NCBI RefSeq assembly: GCF_035492835.1
Contig: NZ_DATJIY010000181.1
Span: forward strand, 1-64,000
DNA length: 64,000 bases
Reading direction: 5' to 3'
From: Dinghuibacter sp035492835
GTDB lineage: Bacteria > Bacteroidota > Bacteroidia > Chitinophagales > Chitinophagaceae
The translations under genes were made by a program, and so were the position numbers. Below are positions 49,084 to 57,025 of this stretch, in pieces. How positions within the stretch are numbered: position 1 is the first letter of the stretch; every line of letters begins with the position of its first letter. The notes beneath the pieces were generated by a model. It did no database searches. It was not told the DNA's origin and saw only the letters and a list, made by a program, of their open reading frames with translations.

Positions 49084-51780
49084 ATGATAGTGCACTTTTA
49101 TATACGTTTTCACACTCAATACGGACAATCCCTTTTACTTAGCGGCAACCATCCTTTACTGGGAGAAGGCGACCTTTCCAGGGCGCTTCCCATGCAATAC
49201 CTCAACGAGCAATTCTGGCACGTGTCGATCGAAGTAAAAAGCGTGGACGAGCCATTGCAATACAAGTACGTCCTGAGGACGGAGGACGGGCTGCTGACCG
49301 AAGAGTGGGGGAACGACCGGGTGATCGACCACGAGTCGCGGCCGGTCAGCGAGATCCGGTTGATCGATACGTGGGACTTCGCCGGCGAATACGAAAACGT
49401 TTTTTATACGCTGCCCTTTCAGCAGACCCTGCTCCTGGAGAGCAAGGGGGCGAGCCGGAAGATCAAGTGGCCGGAAGAATATACCCACGAGTTCCGGGTG
49501 AAGGCGCCCTTGCTGAGACCCAACGAGGTGCTGTGTATGATCGGTAGCAGCGCGGGCACGGGCGCCTGGTCGTCGACGGATCCCATGCTCGGCAAGCGGG
49601 AAAACAACTGGTGGGTGTTCCGGTTCGACCTCTCGGGGGACGTTTTCCCCCTGGCCTATAAATATGGCGTATACGATATAGAGACCGGCGCCTTCCTTCA
49701 ATATGAAGGGGGGGACAACCGCATCCTTTTCGAGGCCAGCGGGCACGACAAGATCAAGATCATGCACGATGGCTTTGTCCGCCTGCCCAACAACGTTTGG
49801 AAGGGCGCGGGGGTGGCCATTCCCGTATTCAGCCTCCGGACCGGGGATAGCTTTGGGGTAGGGGAGTTTACCGACATCGCCCTGCTGGTGGATTGGGTCA
49901 AGCTGACGGGGATGAAGCTGATCCAGCTCCTCCCCGTCAACGATACCGGTGCGACCGGCACGTGGGTGGACTCGTATCCGTACGCGGCGATCTCGGCCTA
50001 CGCCCTTCACCCGCTCTACCTGAACATTGGCCGGGTCGCCGGCAAGCAACACGCCAGCCTGCTCAAAAACTACAAGAAAAAACAAAAGGAGCTCAACGCC
50101 CGGCCGGAGCTGGAATACGAGACCGTAATGCAGTGCAAGCTGGAGACGCTCCGGAAGATATACGAGCGCGTGGGCGCCAGTTTCGAAGAGCACCCGGACT
50201 ACCAGCGCTACTTCGAAAAAAACCGCCACTGGCTCGTCCCCTACGCCGCCTTTTGTTATTTCCGGGACGTGTACGGGACGACCGATTTCTATAGCTGGAA
50301 GGAGCACGCGCAATACGATGCCGCGGCCGTAGCCGCCTTTGTCGAGCCGGGACAACCCCAGTATGCCGACATCGCGTTTTACTATTTTACCCAGTACCAC
50401 CTCCACCTCCAGCTGACCGAGGCGGTGCACTACGCCCACCAGCAGGGTATCATCCTGAAGGGCGACATCCCCATCGGCATCTATCGGTACAGCTGCGACG
50501 CCTGGCTGGCCCCGGGGCTATACAACATGACCCTGCAGGCGGGGGCGCCTCCCGACGCCTTTGCGGTCCGGGGCCAGAACTGGAGTTTCCCCACCTATAA
50601 CTGGCAGGCGATGCACGCCGACGGTTACGAATGGTGGAAGAGCCGGTTCGAACAGATGAGCCACTACTTTGACGCCTTCCGGATCGACCATATCCTGGGT
50701 TTTTTCCGCATCTGGAGTATCCCCATGCACGCGGTCGAAGGCATCATGGGACGGTTCGTCCCGGCGCTGCCGGTGATGGTGAACGAGTTCGCGGACAAAC
50801 ACATTTCGTTTGAACCGACCCGTTATACGATGCCCTACATCACCGAAGACGTGCTTTGGGAGATGTTCGGCTCCAACAAGGACCACTTCCACGAATTCCT
50901 GCACCCGGTCGGACCCGACGGGAGGTACCGGCTGAAAGACGAATTCGCCACCCAGCGCCAGGTAGAGCTCCACTTCGCGGACGTCATCGCCAGCGAGAAT
51001 ACGCAGTTCCTGAGGCAGGGCTTGTACGACCTGATCAGCAACGTCATCCTGTTCGAGGAAAACGGCAGTAACCAAACCCGCTTCCATTTCCGCTTCGGGA
51101 TGGAGCAGACGCCATCCTTCAAACACCTCCACCCGGAAGAACGGACGGCGGTCTATGAACTATACGTGGACTATTACTTCCGCCGCCAGGACGACTTCTG
51201 GATGAAGGAAGCGATGGAGCGCCTGCCCGCCCTGAAACGCGCGACCAACATGCTCATCTGCGGGGAAGACCTGGGCCTGGTGCCGCACTGCGTCCCCGAG
51301 GTCATGCGCCAGCTGGGTATACTCAGCCTCGAGGTACAACGCATGCCCAAGACCCTCGGGGCGGAATTCGCCAGCCCCGGCCAGGCGCACTACCTGAGCG
51401 TCGTCACGCCATCTACCCACGACATGAGCACCATCCGCGGCTGGTGGGAGGAAGACCGGGCCCGTACCCAGCGCTTCTTCAACACCGTGCTGGGACAACC
51501 CGGGGACGCGCCTTTCTTTTGCGAGCCGGAGATCAACCGCATGATCGTCGACCAGCACCTGCATTCGGGGGCCATGTGGAGCATCTTCCAGCTCCAGGAC
51601 ATCCTCGGCAGCGACGGACGTCTCCGCAAGGAAAACCCCCAGTCGGAGCGCATCAATATTCCGGCGAACGCCAAGCACTACTGGAGATACCGCATGCACC
51701 TTCCGCTCGAAGAGCTGGCGGCGGAGAAAGACTTTAACGAGGCATTCCGGGCCAGCCTGTTCCGGGCGGGGAGGGGATAA
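49084..51780 (+). CDS. malQ: 4-alpha-glucanotransferase (amylomaltase, GH77) with N-terminal CBM20 modules
   Basis: An 898-residue enzyme that moves alpha-1,4-glucan chains between maltodextrins. Two starch-binding CBM20-like modules lie at about 1-115 (HTQYGQSLLLSGNHPLLGEG) and 135-240 (LCMIGSSAGTGAWSSTDP). The GH77 barrel follows (AIPVFSLRTGDSFGVGEFTDI), with the nucleophile Asp in FDAFRIDHILGFFRIW and the acid Glu in LICGEDLGLVPHCVPEVM, plus STHDMSTIRGWW. The two-CBM form is the DPE2-like type also found in plants and many Bacteroidota, acting in the cytoplasm. It is four bases upstream of the epimerase gene. Confidence 0.9.
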   Translation: MIVHFYIRFHTQYGQSLLLSGNHPLLGEGDLSRALPMQYLNEQFWHVSIEVKSVDEPLQYKYVLRTEDGLLTEEWGNDRVIDHESRPVSEIRLIDTWDFAGEYENVFYTLPFQQTLLLESKGASRKIKWPEEYTHEFRVKAPLLRPNEVLCMIGSSAGTGAWSSTDPMLGKRENNWWVFRFDLSGDVFPLAYKYGVYDIETGAFLQYEGGDNRILFEASGHDKIKIMHDGFVRLPNNVWKGAGVAIPVFSLRTGDSFGVGEFTDIALLVDWVKLTGMKLIQLLPVNDTGATGTWVDSYPYAAISAYALHPLYLNIGRVAGKQHASLLKNYKKKQKELNARPELEYETVMQCKLETLRKIYERVGASFEEHPDYQRYFEKNRHWLVPYAAFCYFRDVYGTTDFYSWKEHAQYDAAAVAAFVEPGQPQYADIAFYYFTQYHLHLQLTEAVHYAHQQGIILKGDIPIGIYRYSCDAWLAPGLYNMTLQAGAPPDAFAVRGQNWSFPTYNWQAMHADGYEWWKSRFEQMSHYFDAFRIDHILGFFRIWSIPMHAVEGIMGRFVPALPVMVNEFADKHISFEPTRYTMPYITEDVLWEMFGSNKDHFHEFLHPVGPDGRYRLKDEFATQRQVELHFADVIASENTQFLRQGLYDLISNVILFEENGSNQTRFHFRFGMEQTPSFKHLHPEERTAVYELYVDYYFRRQDDFWMKEAMERLPALKRATNMLICGEDLGLVPHCVPEVMRQLGILSLEVQRMPKTLGAEFASPGQAHYLSVVTPSTHDMSTIRGWWEEDRARTQRFFNTVLGQPGDAPFFCEPEINRMIVDQHLHSGAMWSIFQLQDILGSDGRLRKENPQSERINIPANAKHYWRYRMHLPLEELAAEKDFNEAFRASLFRAGRG

Positions 51781-51783
51781 GCT

Positions 51784-52809
51784 ATGAGAGTCCGCACCGC
51801 CGTTTCCAACCTCCCGTTCCAGTATCCCTTCACCATATCCAAGGGTACGAAAACGCACCAACCCTCCCTGCTGATCGAGCTCGAAGGCCTCGGACAGCGC
51901 GGTTACGGGGAAGCCCCGGCCATCGCCTATTACGACGTCACCACCGACAAGATGCTCGCGGCGCTTACCGCCAAGCGCGTCTTTGTGGAGAAGTTCGCCT
52001 TTACCGACCCCGAGCGCTACTGGCACTACTTGCACCACTTGTTACCGGGCGACCCTTTCCTGGTTTGCGCCCTCGACATCGCCGCCTGGGACCTTTTTGG
52101 CAAGCTCAAACGCGCGTCGCTGCAAAAGCTGTGGGGGCTCGACGCGGCCGGCGCGCCGGTTACCGATTACACGATCGGCATAGATGCGCCGGAGCGCATG
52201 GTGGAAAAGATGCTCGCCAAACCGTGGCCGGTCTATAAGGTCAAGCTCGGCGCTCCCGACGACCTCGACATCGTCCGAAAGCTGCGCGCCCACACCGACA
52301 TGCCTTTCCGGGTAGACGCCAACGCCGCCTGGTCCCTGGATGAGGCGTTGTTGAAAATTCCCGCGCTCGCGGACCTCGGCGTCGAATTGGTCGAGCAGCC
52401 GCTGGCAAAGGATAATTGGGAAGGTATGAAGACGCTATATGCGGCGTCGCCCCTCCCGCTGTTTGCCGACGAAAGCTGCGTATTCGAGGCGGACGTCGAT
52501 CGCTGCGCCGGGTTTTTCCACGGCATCAACATCAAGCTCACCAAATGCAGCGGGTTGACTCCCGCGCGTCGTATGGTCACCCGCGCCCGGGAATTGGGGT
52601 TACGAGTCATGGGCGGCAGCATGAACGAAACGTCCATTGGCACCGCGGCCCTGGCGGCGCTCGGACCGCTGCTCGACTACGCGGATTTCGACGGGCCCCT
52701 GCTGCTCGACGGCGATGCCGCAACGGGGTTGGCTTTTACAGACGGTCGCGTTGTGCCCTCGGGCCAGCCGGGGCTGGGTATCCGGGTGAATGAGGGGATT
52801 TTTTCGTGA
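51784..52809 (+). CDS. Dipeptide epimerase (enolase superfamily)
   Basis: A 341-residue enzyme of the muconate-lactonizing/AE-epimerase subgroup. Catalytic Lys lies in YKVKLGAPDD (second Lys of KxK), metal ligands are the Asp in FRVDANAAW, the Glu in VELVEQPL and the Asp in LFADESC, and the opposite Lys is in INIKLTKCSG. Relatives invert L-Ala-D/L-Glu and similar dipeptides released from peptidoglycan. GSMNETSIGTAALAAL is the usual C-terminal motif. It is four bases after malQ, so cotranscribed, although the link between glucan and peptidoglycan is not obvious. Confidence 0.87.
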   Translation: MRVRTAVSNLPFQYPFTISKGTKTHQPSLLIELEGLGQRGYGEAPAIAYYDVTTDKMLAALTAKRVFVEKFAFTDPERYWHYLHHLLPGDPFLVCALDIAAWDLFGKLKRASLQKLWGLDAAGAPVTDYTIGIDAPERMVEKMLAKPWPVYKVKLGAPDDLDIVRKLRAHTDMPFRVDANAAWSLDEALLKIPALADLGVELVEQPLAKDNWEGMKTLYAASPLPLFADESCVFEADVDRCAGFFHGINIKLTKCSGLTPARRMVTRARELGLRVMGGSMNETSIGTAALAALGPLLDYADFDGPLLLDGDAATGLAFTDGRVVPSGQPGLGIRVNEGIFS

Positions 52810-52837
52810 CGCCGCACGCCACCGGGTGTGTTACATA

Positions 52838-52858
52838 GAAACATTGAAATGTTTCGAT
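52838..52858. promoter_or_regulatory. Operator-like dyad upstream of arsR
   Basis: GAAACAT-TGAA-ATGTTTC is a perfect inverted repeat (52838-52855). The 16-mer ATCGAAACATTTCAAT on the minus strand (52843-52858) recurs with one change ahead of the MFS gene at 53280-53295. It lies about 10 bases before the arsR -7 element, a good place for autorepression. Confidence 0.55.
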
Positions 52859-52866
52859 ATTTCCCT

Positions 52867-52874
52867 TATCTTTG
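52867..52874 (+). promoter_or_regulatory. arsR -7 element
   Basis: TATCTTTG ends four bases before the GTG start at 52879, so a leaderless message is likely. Confidence 0.55.
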
Positions 52875-52878
52875 TGGG

Positions 52879-53154
52879 GTGAAGAGTGACGTACAAATAG
52901 AAAAAATCTCCAAGGCGCTCAGCGACGCCAGCCGGATTGCTATCCTGCAGCAGCTCCGGACGAGGGATTGTTTGTACTGCCAGGAAGTCTACGACTTTCT
53001 CGACCTGACGCAGCCGTCCATCTCCCACCACCTGAAATTGTTGGTGGACGCGGGTTTGCTGATCCCGATCAAAGAGGGCCGGAACCTGAAGTACAAGCTC
53101 AACGAGCCGGTACTGAACGATTACATTGCCAGTTTGAATGGATTAAAGGGCTAG
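52879..53154 (+). CDS. ArsR-family winged-helix transcriptional regulator
   Basis: A 91-residue repressor. The start is the GTG at 52879 (VKSDVQIEKISKALSDASRIAILQQL), chosen because the promoter -7 element lies just upstream; an ATG at 52849 would place the promoter inside the gene. The winged helix is clear: the recognition helix region is LDLTQPSISHHLKLLVDAGLL and the wing is IPIKEGRNLKYKL. It has two nearby Cys (DCLYCQEV, about 36-39) at the alpha3 position where metal-sensing ArsR proteins carry CxC, but here they are spaced C-x2-C, so the signal is uncertain. It likely controls itself and the MFS gene. Confidence 0.85.
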   Translation: MKSDVQIEKISKALSDASRIAILQQLRTRDCLYCQEVYDFLDLTQPSISHHLKLLVDAGLLIPIKEGRNLKYKLNEPVLNDYIASLNGLKG

Positions 53155-53270
53155 CCGCCGTACGGCCTGCCCGTTGGGGGTGTGCCGCCGCACGACCGCC
53201 CGAGGAAAACGCACCGCCGCACGGTTCGCGGAAAACGTGCCGCCGCACGGCCTTACTGCGGAAACGTATG
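53155..53270 (+). repeat. Degenerate tandem repeats, unit about 28-32 bp
   Basis: Between arsR and the MFS gene the unit '(gt)gccgccgcacgg...cggaaaacg' occurs about three times (near 53182-53211, 53211-53238 and 53237-53268), with a more decayed first copy at about 53155-53181. Each unit has a GC-rich palindromic part (CCGCCGCACGG-like) and an AAAACG part. Confidence 0.55.
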
Positions 53271-53279
53271 CTGTAACAC

Positions 53280-53295
53280 ATCGAAACATTTGAAT
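53280..53295 (+). promoter_or_regulatory. Second copy of the ArsR operator-like motif
   Basis: ATCGAAACATTTGAAT, one base different from the copy at arsR, lies 10 bases before the MFS ATG. The flanking TGTAACACAT also resembles TGTTACATAG at arsR. Confidence 0.5.
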
Positions 53296-53305
53296 ATATA
53301 AATCT

Positions 53306-54475
53306 ATGAAGAAGTCCATTTACTTCATGGCGCTCGGCGCCTTCGGCATCATCACCACGGAGTTCGGCGTGATCGGCATCCTGCCGCAACTGGCGGAAAG
53401 ATTCAACATATCATTGGATACCGCGGGCTGGCTGATCAGCGGATTCGCGCTGACGGTCGCCCTTTTCGGCCCGTTCATGACGATGCTCACGGCTCGGGTC
53501 AACCGCAAGGTCATCATGTGCGCGGTGCTGGCGGTGTTCGTGTTGTCCAACGCGCTATCGGCCCTGGCGCCCAACTTCACGGTGCTGATGATCGCGCGCA
53601 TCCTTCCGGCCTTCCTGCACCCCGTTTTCTGGGCGGTTTCCGTATCGGCCGCCGCCAAGGCCGCCGGTCCCAAAGAAGCGCCCAAGGCGGTTTCGATCGT
53701 CATGGCCGGTTTGAGCGTGGCCACGGTGCTGGGTGTGCCGGTGACGACTTATGCGGCCGACTTGTACGGCTGGCAGGCGTCTTTCGTGCTCGCGGGGATC
53801 GTCAACCTGCTGGCGCTGGCCGCGCTGATGATCGGCGTGCCGTCGATGCCGGCTGACGCCAAAACGGCATCCGAAAAGGGCGAGAACGTTTTGGCCAGCC
53901 CCCAGCTATGGGTGAAGATCGTCGCCTCGATCGTAGCGGTGGCGGGGATGTTCGCGACCTATGGATACCTGGCGGGATTCCTCGACAAGGTATCGCATAT
54001 GAGCGGCGTGCAGGTGAGCATCATGCTGCTGGTGTTCGGCGCCACGGGGATCGTCGGGAACTGGGCGATGGGCATCGCGCTCAGCAAAAACGTACAAGCC
54101 ACGACGCGCTGGTTCCTGGCCTCGCTGATCGTGACCCACGTGCTGGCCTACACGCTGGGCGGCCTCTTCGTCCCCATGGTGGTATTGCTGTCCGTCTGGG
54201 GCTTTATCCATACGGGGGGCTTTCTGGTGGTGAACCTCCACGTAACGCACGACGTACCGCACCACGGGCTGGAATCGGTGAACGGCCTGCTGCCGTCGGC
54301 ATTCAACGCGGGAATAACCCTGGGCACCCTGCTGGGCGGTTTTGTCATCGCCCACTACGGGATCCGCCAGGTGGTTTGGGCCAGCGTGCCTTTGCTCACA
54401 CTGGCCTGGGCGCTCAGCTTTGTGAAACTCAGTCCTTTTTCAGCTCCCATACCAGCGCGCTCGCTCCAAGGATAG
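53306..54475 (+). CDS. MFS transporter (AraJ/YdhP-like), ArsR-linked
   Basis: A 389-residue exporter with 12 predicted spans. MALGAFGIITTEFGVIGILPQLAERFNISLDTAGWLISGFALTVA is the N-terminus typical of the AraJ/YdhP/DHA1 sugar-efflux and drug-efflux branch, and LTARVNRKVIM stands for motif A. VLGVPVTTYAADLYGWQASF in spans 5-6 fits motif C. It is preceded by an ArsR gene and shares its operator-like motif. Its cargo is unknown. The last 47 bases overlap the convergent ROK kinase gene. Confidence 0.83.
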   Translation: MKKSIYFMALGAFGIITTEFGVIGILPQLAERFNISLDTAGWLISGFALTVALFGPFMTMLTARVNRKVIMCAVLAVFVLSNALSALAPNFTVLMIARILPAFLHPVFWAVSVSAAAKAAGPKEAPKAVSIVMAGLSVATVLGVPVTTYAADLYGWQASFVLAGIVNLLALAALMIGVPSMPADAKTASEKGENVLASPQLWVKIVASIVAVAGMFATYGYLAGFLDKVSHMSGVQVSIMLLVFGATGIVGNWAMGIALSKNVQATTRWFLASLIVTHVLAYTLGGLFVPMVVLLSVWGFIHTGGFLVVNLHVTHDVPHHGLESVNGLLPSAFNAGITLGTLLGGFVIAHYGIRQVVWASVPLLTLAWALSFVKLSPFSAPIPARSLQG

Positions 54476-55418
54476 CCGCGTCGGCTTCCTTCAGCTCGCT
54501 GAACACCAGCTTGACTTTATTCTGGAAGATCGGGAGCAGGTTCTTCTCCATGCTCGCCTTGGTCGGTTTGAGGAGCAGGTCTCCGGCCTTGGTCAGCCCG
54601 CCGAACAGGACGATGGCCTCGGGTGAAGAGAACATCACGAAATTGGCCAGCGACATGCCGAGGATTTCGCCGGTATACCGGAAGACCTCGCCCGCGATGG
54701 CGTCGCCCTTGACGGCGCATTCAAACACGATACGGCTGTCGATCTCGTCCGCGGGGTAGTCGCGCAACAGGGACGATGAACCGGGGTCCTTGTCCAGGAA
54801 CTCCCTGGCGGTGCGGGCAACGCCGGTGGCGGAGGTATAGGCTTCGAGCGAACCGTGGGCCCCGGTCCCGGGGTGATAGCGGCCGCCCGGGATGACGATG
54901 TTGTGTCCCAATTCACCGGCGAAACCGTCGTGACCATAGATCAGCTGGCCGTTGGCGACGATACCGCTGCCGACCCCGGTACCCAGCGTGATCATGATGA
55001 AGTCCTTCATGCCCTTGGCCACCCCGTACATCATTTCCCCGACGGCGGCGGCATTGGCGTCGTTCGTCAGAGCCGTAGGCAATCCGAACTTCTTTTGCAT
55101 GATCTCGGCCAGCGGGATGATACCCTGGAACTTCAGGTTAGGAGCGTATTCGATGGTGCCGTTGTAATAATTCCCATTGGGGGCGCCCACGCCGATGCCC
55201 CGGACGTATTGCAAGCCCCCTACGTGCTCGATCGCCGGTAGCAGGGCTTCGTAAAGCTCCTCGATGTAGGGTTCGATGGTATCGTGCTTGCGGGTCGAAA
55301 TAGCGCCGCGGTAACGGATGTCCCCCCTATGATCGACCATGCCAAAGACGGTGTTCGTGCCGCCGATGTCGATGCCGATCGCATAGTCCTTTCTGTTGTT
55401 CTTGGCTTGCATTGTCAT
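54429..55418 (-). CDS. ROK-family sugar kinase lacking the zinc-binding cysteines
   Basis: A 329-residue kinase of the ROK family, probably a glucokinase-like enzyme. ATP and sugar motifs are intact: YAIGIDIGGTNTVFG (about 12-26), LTNDANAAAVGE (catalytic Asp110), ITLGTGVGSGIV, and GFAGELGHNIV with the sugar/zinc-binding His162. The usual zinc motif CxCGxxGCxE that follows in ROK proteins is replaced by HPGTGAHGSLE (172-182), without any Cys, so the zinc site is lost or rebuilt. Its context beside glgA, glgC and malQ fits glucose phosphorylation. An ATG two codons in is an equal start. Confidence 0.85.
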   Translation of the reverse strand: MTMQAKNNRKDYAIGIDIGGTNTVFGMVDHRGDIRYRGAISTRKHDTIEPYIEELYEALLPAIEHVGGLQYVRGIGVGAPNGNYYNGTIEYAPNLKFQGIIPLAEIMQKKFGLPTALTNDANAAAVGEMMYGVAKGMKDFIMITLGTGVGSGIVANGQLIYGHDGFAGELGHNIVIPGGRYHPGTGAHGSLEAYTSATGVARTAREFLDKDPGSSSLLRDYPADEIDSRIVFECAVKGDAIAGEVFRYTGEILGMSLANFVMFSSPEAIVLFGGLTKAGDLLLKPTKASMEKNLLPIFQNKVKLVFSELKEADAAILGASALVWELKKD

Positions 55419-55462
55419 TAGTCAACTTTTACGGGCGGCCGAAGTCCGCCCGGGGCGGGAAA

Positions 55463-55550
55463 TTAAACCGTTTTTAGTAATGATTAGCTAAAACGTTTAA
55501 ATTTAGTTACGAAAGGATAAAAAAATGTTAGGTATTGAATTTGTACCTAA
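55463..55550. promoter_or_regulatory. glgA upstream region with two operator-like dyads
   Basis: Dyad 1: TTAAACCGTTTTTAG (55463-55477) and CTAAAACGTTTAAA (55488-55501) are near-perfect reverse complements; the second contains the palindrome AAACGTTT, the CG-centred form usual for LacI-family operators. Dyad 2: TTAGGTA (55528-55534) and TACCTAA (55544-55550), nine bases apart, ends 12 bases before the glgA ATG and encloses a -7-like GAATTTGT. Confidence 0.5.
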
Positions 55551-55562
55551 ATTGTTGTTCAC

Positions 55563-56975
55563 ATGGAAATTGTACACGTCAGCGCGGAATGTTACCCCGT
55601 GGCCAAGGTGGGAGGGCTCGGGGACGTGGTGGGGGCCTTGCCCAAGTACCAGCAGCTGCTGGGCCATACCGCCAAGGTCGTCCTGCCGATGTACCGCACC
55701 GCTTACCTGTACAAGCACGACTGGGACGTGGTCCACAAGGGCCGGACGCACCTGGGGAACTGGTGGTTCGACTATACCGTCATCAAGGAGCATACCAGTG
55801 AATTGGGATTTGACCTGTACCTGATCGACATCTACGGCCTGCTGGACCGGGAAGGCGTCTACGGTTACGGAGACGACGCCGAACGGTTCACGGCCTTCCA
55901 GGTTTCCTTCGTGGACTGGCTTTCCCGTTGGAGCCACCAGCCGGACGTGGTCCACGTGCATGACCACCAGGCGGGGCTCATCCCGTTCATCATGCAATAT
56001 TCCTATGACTATGGACACCTCAAACGGGTACCCACCATCCTGACCATACACAACGCCCAGTACCAGGGTTGGATGCCGTGGGAGAAGGCTACGTACCTTC
56101 CCCGGTACGATACGTGGAAAGCGGGATTGCTCGACTGGAAGGGGATGATTAACCCGCTGGCCTGCGCCGTCCGCTGCGCCTGGAAGGTTACGACCGTTAG
56201 CCCCAGCTATATGACCGAGCTGATGTACAACGCCAACGGGCTGGAGGCACTCTTCGAGTACGAGAAAGGGAAGTGCTCCGGCATCCTGAACGGCATTGAC
56301 TCTCAGGTATGGGACCCGGCGACGGACGCCTACCTCACCACCCACTTCGACGCCTCCAGCGTACACGAGGGCAAGGCCGCGCACAAAAGGGCTTTATGCA
56401 AACGTTTTCACCTCGACCCCTCGAAACCCTTGTTCATCTTTATCGGACGGTTCGTGGGCGAAAAGGCGGCGGACCTCCTGCCCGCGGTGATCGGAGATTG
56501 TTTCCACTATATCGGCCGGACGATGAATTTCCTTATATTGGGCAGCGGAGATCCGAACGTCGAACGGAACCTGGCGCATGTACAGGAAATGGTTGGGAAG
56601 GATTTCAAGCTTTACCGCGGATACAACGAACAGCTCAGCCACGAGATGTACGCCGGGGCCGATTTCCTGCTCATGCCTTCCCGCGTCGAACCCTGCGGAT
56701 TGAACCAGATGTATGCGCTCCGTTACGGTACCATTCCCATCGTCCGGAGTACGGGCGGTTTGCGCGATACCGTGGTGGACTTCGAAGACTGGCAGGGATT
56801 TGGCGTCCGTTTCAACGATGCTAGCGTCGGCGACATCACCCAAGCTATCTATAGGGCATTAGGCCTGTACCAGGACCAGGAACGGTTTGGCGCGATCCAG
56901 GAGCGCATCATGCACATCGACCACTCCTGGGAAAGCAGCGCGCAACAATACCTGTCCACTTATCCAGTCCCCTAG
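55563..56975 (+). CDS. glgA: Glycogen synthase (GT5)
   Basis: A 470-residue glucosyltransferase that extends alpha-1,4-glucan from an NDP-glucose donor. The GT5 signature KVGGLGDVVGALPK (about 15-28) binds ADP-glucose; VVHVHDHQAGLIP, LTIHNAQYQGW, VTTVSPSYMTEL and NGIDSQVWDPATD follow. In the C-terminal Rossmann domain are IFIGRFVGEKAADLLP (usual form GRLTxQKGxDL) and the catalytic Glu in SRVEPCGLNQMYALRYGT, and GGLRDTVVD. glgC follows after 50 bases. Two operator-like dyads lie upstream. Confidence 0.93.
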   Translation: MEIVHVSAECYPVAKVGGLGDVVGALPKYQQLLGHTAKVVLPMYRTAYLYKHDWDVVHKGRTHLGNWWFDYTVIKEHTSELGFDLYLIDIYGLLDREGVYGYGDDAERFTAFQVSFVDWLSRWSHQPDVVHVHDHQAGLIPFIMQYSYDYGHLKRVPTILTIHNAQYQGWMPWEKATYLPRYDTWKAGLLDWKGMINPLACAVRCAWKVTTVSPSYMTELMYNANGLEALFEYEKGKCSGILNGIDSQVWDPATDAYLTTHFDASSVHEGKAAHKRALCKRFHLDPSKPLFIFIGRFVGEKAADLLPAVIGDCFHYIGRTMNFLILGSGDPNVERNLAHVQEMVGKDFKLYRGYNEQLSHEMYAGADFLLMPSRVEPCGLNQMYALRYGTIPIVRSTGGLRDTVVDFEDWQGFGVRFNDASVGDITQAIYRALGLYQDQERFGAIQERIMHIDHSWESSAQQYLSTYPVP

Positions 56976-57025
56976 AAACGTTGATTTTTGTCAACAATCA
57001 TCCTTCATCATCATAAGACAGACTT

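Noticed and set aside
53155..53270. CRISPR array
   Set aside because: Repeats are degenerate, adjoining without unique spacers, and no cas genes are present.
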